DNA of 6,884 bases from contig JBFHDX010000156.1 in assembly GCA_041584475.1 (NCBI GenBank), positions 1-6,884 of the forward strand. The letters run 5' to 3'. Of this stretch, positions 6,121 through 6,884 are shown in pieces. The DNA comes from JBFHDX01 sp041584475 (GTDB taxonomy: Bacteria > Pseudomonadota > Alphaproteobacteria > UBA8366 > JADFVY01). The stretch's first letter is position 1, and the number at the start of each line of letters is the position of its first letter. The position numbers were made by a program, and so were the translations under genes. The notes under the pieces are model-generated. The model ran no database searches and was not told where the DNA came from. It saw only the letters and a program-made list of their open reading frames with translations.

Positions 6121-6768
6121 TCATCCGTGGCCGCCGCGAACCGTTTCCATGGCGGAGACAAGTTCGCGAGCCCGGCTTGCCACCTCGGCGATGCTCCGGC
6201 CGGGCCTGTAGAGGGCGCTGCCGATACCGAATCCGCGTGCGCCGGCCGACCAGTACCCGGCGAGCGCCGCGGCCTCGACGCCACCGGTCGGGATCAGCGG
6301 CACCGCGTCGGGCAGTACGGCGCGCAACGCGCCGACCACGGCCGGTGTCATCAGCTCGCCCGGGAACAGCTTCAGGGCGTTCGCTCCCCGCGCCAGCGCG
6401 GCGAAGGCCTCGGTCGGAGTGGCGATCCCGGGGATCGCCGGCAGGCCCGCCGCATGGGCGGCTTCGATCACCATCGGATCGCTGTGCGGCATCACGATCA
6501 GGCGCCCCCCGGCGTCACTGACCTCGTCGACCTGGGCACCTCGCAGCACGGTGCCGGCTCCGACGAGGGCGCGGGCGCCGACCGCCGCGGCGATGCGCGC
6601 GATGCTGTCGAGCGGCCGCGGCGAGTTGAGCGGCACCTCGACGATGACGATACCGGCGTCGACCAGCGCGGCCGAAATGTCCGCAGCCTCGTGCGGCTGC
6701 ACCCCGCGCAGGATGGCGATCAGCGGCATGCGCGCAAGGGCGGCTTCCAGCGCCGACGGGTCAGTCAT
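6121..6768 (-). CDS. dgoA: 2-dehydro-3-deoxy-6-phosphogalactonate aldolase
   Basis: A 215-residue class I aldolase of the KDPG/KDPGal family (EC 4.1.2.21) that splits KDPGal into pyruvate and glyceraldehyde 3-phosphate, the last step of D-galactonate breakdown. Visible landmarks are PLIAILRG with Arg21, the general acid/base Glu44 in VEVPLNS, GAGTVL (70-75), and the Schiff-base Lys133 in ALKLFPGE. A phosphate-binding PTGGV loop and GFGIGSALYRPG follow. Glu44 and Lys133 correspond to Glu37 and Lys126 of E. coli DgoA (about 205 residues) with the same offset. The PLNSP segment and pairing with dgoK favour KDPGal over KDPG aldolase. ATG 6768 has GGAGG 9 bases upstream. Its first 8 bases overlap the end of dgoK, so the two are surely one operon and probably translationally coupled. 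Confidence 0.93.
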   Translation of the reverse strand: MTDPSALEAALARMPLIAILRGVQPHEAADISAALVDAGIVIVEVPLNSPRPLDSIARIAAAVGARALVGAGTVLRGAQVDEVSDAGGRLIVMPHSDPMVIEAAHAAGLPAIPGIATPTEAFAALARGANALKLFPGELMTPAVVGALRAVLPDAVPLIPTGGVEAAALAGYWSAGARGFGIGSALYRPGRSIAEVASRARELVSAMETVRGGHG

Positions 6769-6884
6769 GCGGGCCTGCCTCCATGATTCGGGTCAATCCG
6801 CGCAGACTCGCGGCCTCCGCCTCGACGACGCGCGCGTCATGGCCGGCAAGTCCGACGGCGGTCTCGTAAAGCCGGGCCACGTCC
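6761..6884 (-). CDS. dgoK: 2-dehydro-3-deoxygalactonokinase, C-terminal end only
   Basis: Only the last 40 codons are in the window. They read from DVARLYETAVGLAGHDARVV through the segment EAEAASLRGL to a short tail ending PHD, and stop at TGA 6761-6763. The pattern of a helix, a short strand (ARVVEAE) and an AA.LRGL helix is what I expect at the C-terminus of DgoK, the ATP-dependent kinase (EC 2.7.1.58) making KDPGal for DgoA. The 8-base overlap ATGACTGA with dgoA supports this strongly, since dgoK-dgoA adjacency is common. The catalytic part is outside the window, so identity rests mainly on context and this short match. Confidence 0.72.
   Translation of the reverse strand, partial: DVARLYETAVGLAGHDARVVEAEAASLRGLTRIMEAGPHD

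Noticed and set aside
6094..6786. Long plus-strand open frame opposite dgoA, and smaller ones opposite the TrpF-like gene.
   Set aside because: Shadows of well-supported genes on the minus strand, with biased composition.

Overview
The window is very GC-rich and densely packed. Its carbon-metabolism genes, codon use (G/C third positions throughout) and close match to protein types I know from soil alphaproteobacteria suggest a Rhizobiales- or Rhodospirillales-like alphaproteobacterium. That placement is an inference. I see no rRNA, tRNA, CRISPR array, transposase or other mobile-element signature.

Left part (1-3629, minus strand): a deoxyribose catabolic operon, read right to left. A SorC/DeoR-type sugar-phosphate-responsive regulator (2607-3629) is followed, with a 4-base GTGA overlap, by deoC, deoxyribose-5-phosphate aldolase of the long, human-like type (1600-2610). 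After 16 bases comes a large aldehyde dehydrogenase (1583 to beyond position 1), whose complete first ALDH domain is followed by a basic linker and the start of a second domain (ALDH16-like layout). The logic is deoxyribose-5-P -> glyceraldehyde-3-P + acetaldehyde, then acetaldehyde -> acetate. A 14-bp perfect palindrome plus a third half-site sits between the presumed promoter and the regulator start, and looks like the operator.

Middle (3823-5340, plus strand): a Sec-exported bifunctional metallophosphatase/5'-nucleotidase, divergent from the deoxyribose operon across a 193-bp regulatory gap. It could release nucleosides from external nucleotides, which would feed the deoxyribose pathway.

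Right part (5374-6884, minus strand): a galactonate (De Ley-Doudoroff) segment. It holds the 3' end of dgoK (KDGal kinase), overlapping dgoA (KDPGal aldolase) by 8 bases, followed after a 90-bp gap by a TrpF-like gene. The TrpF-like protein keeps the catalytic Cys and Asp and the phosphate-binding loops of phosphoribosylanthranilate isomerase but lacks the family's substrate-binding arginine motif. It also has its own candidate promoter with a 12-bp palindrome over the -10 box. It is the least explained gene here and the best candidate for an unassigned function.

The window is mostly well-ordered central-carbon salvage metabolism. I found no convincing new defence, mobile or RNA-based system.
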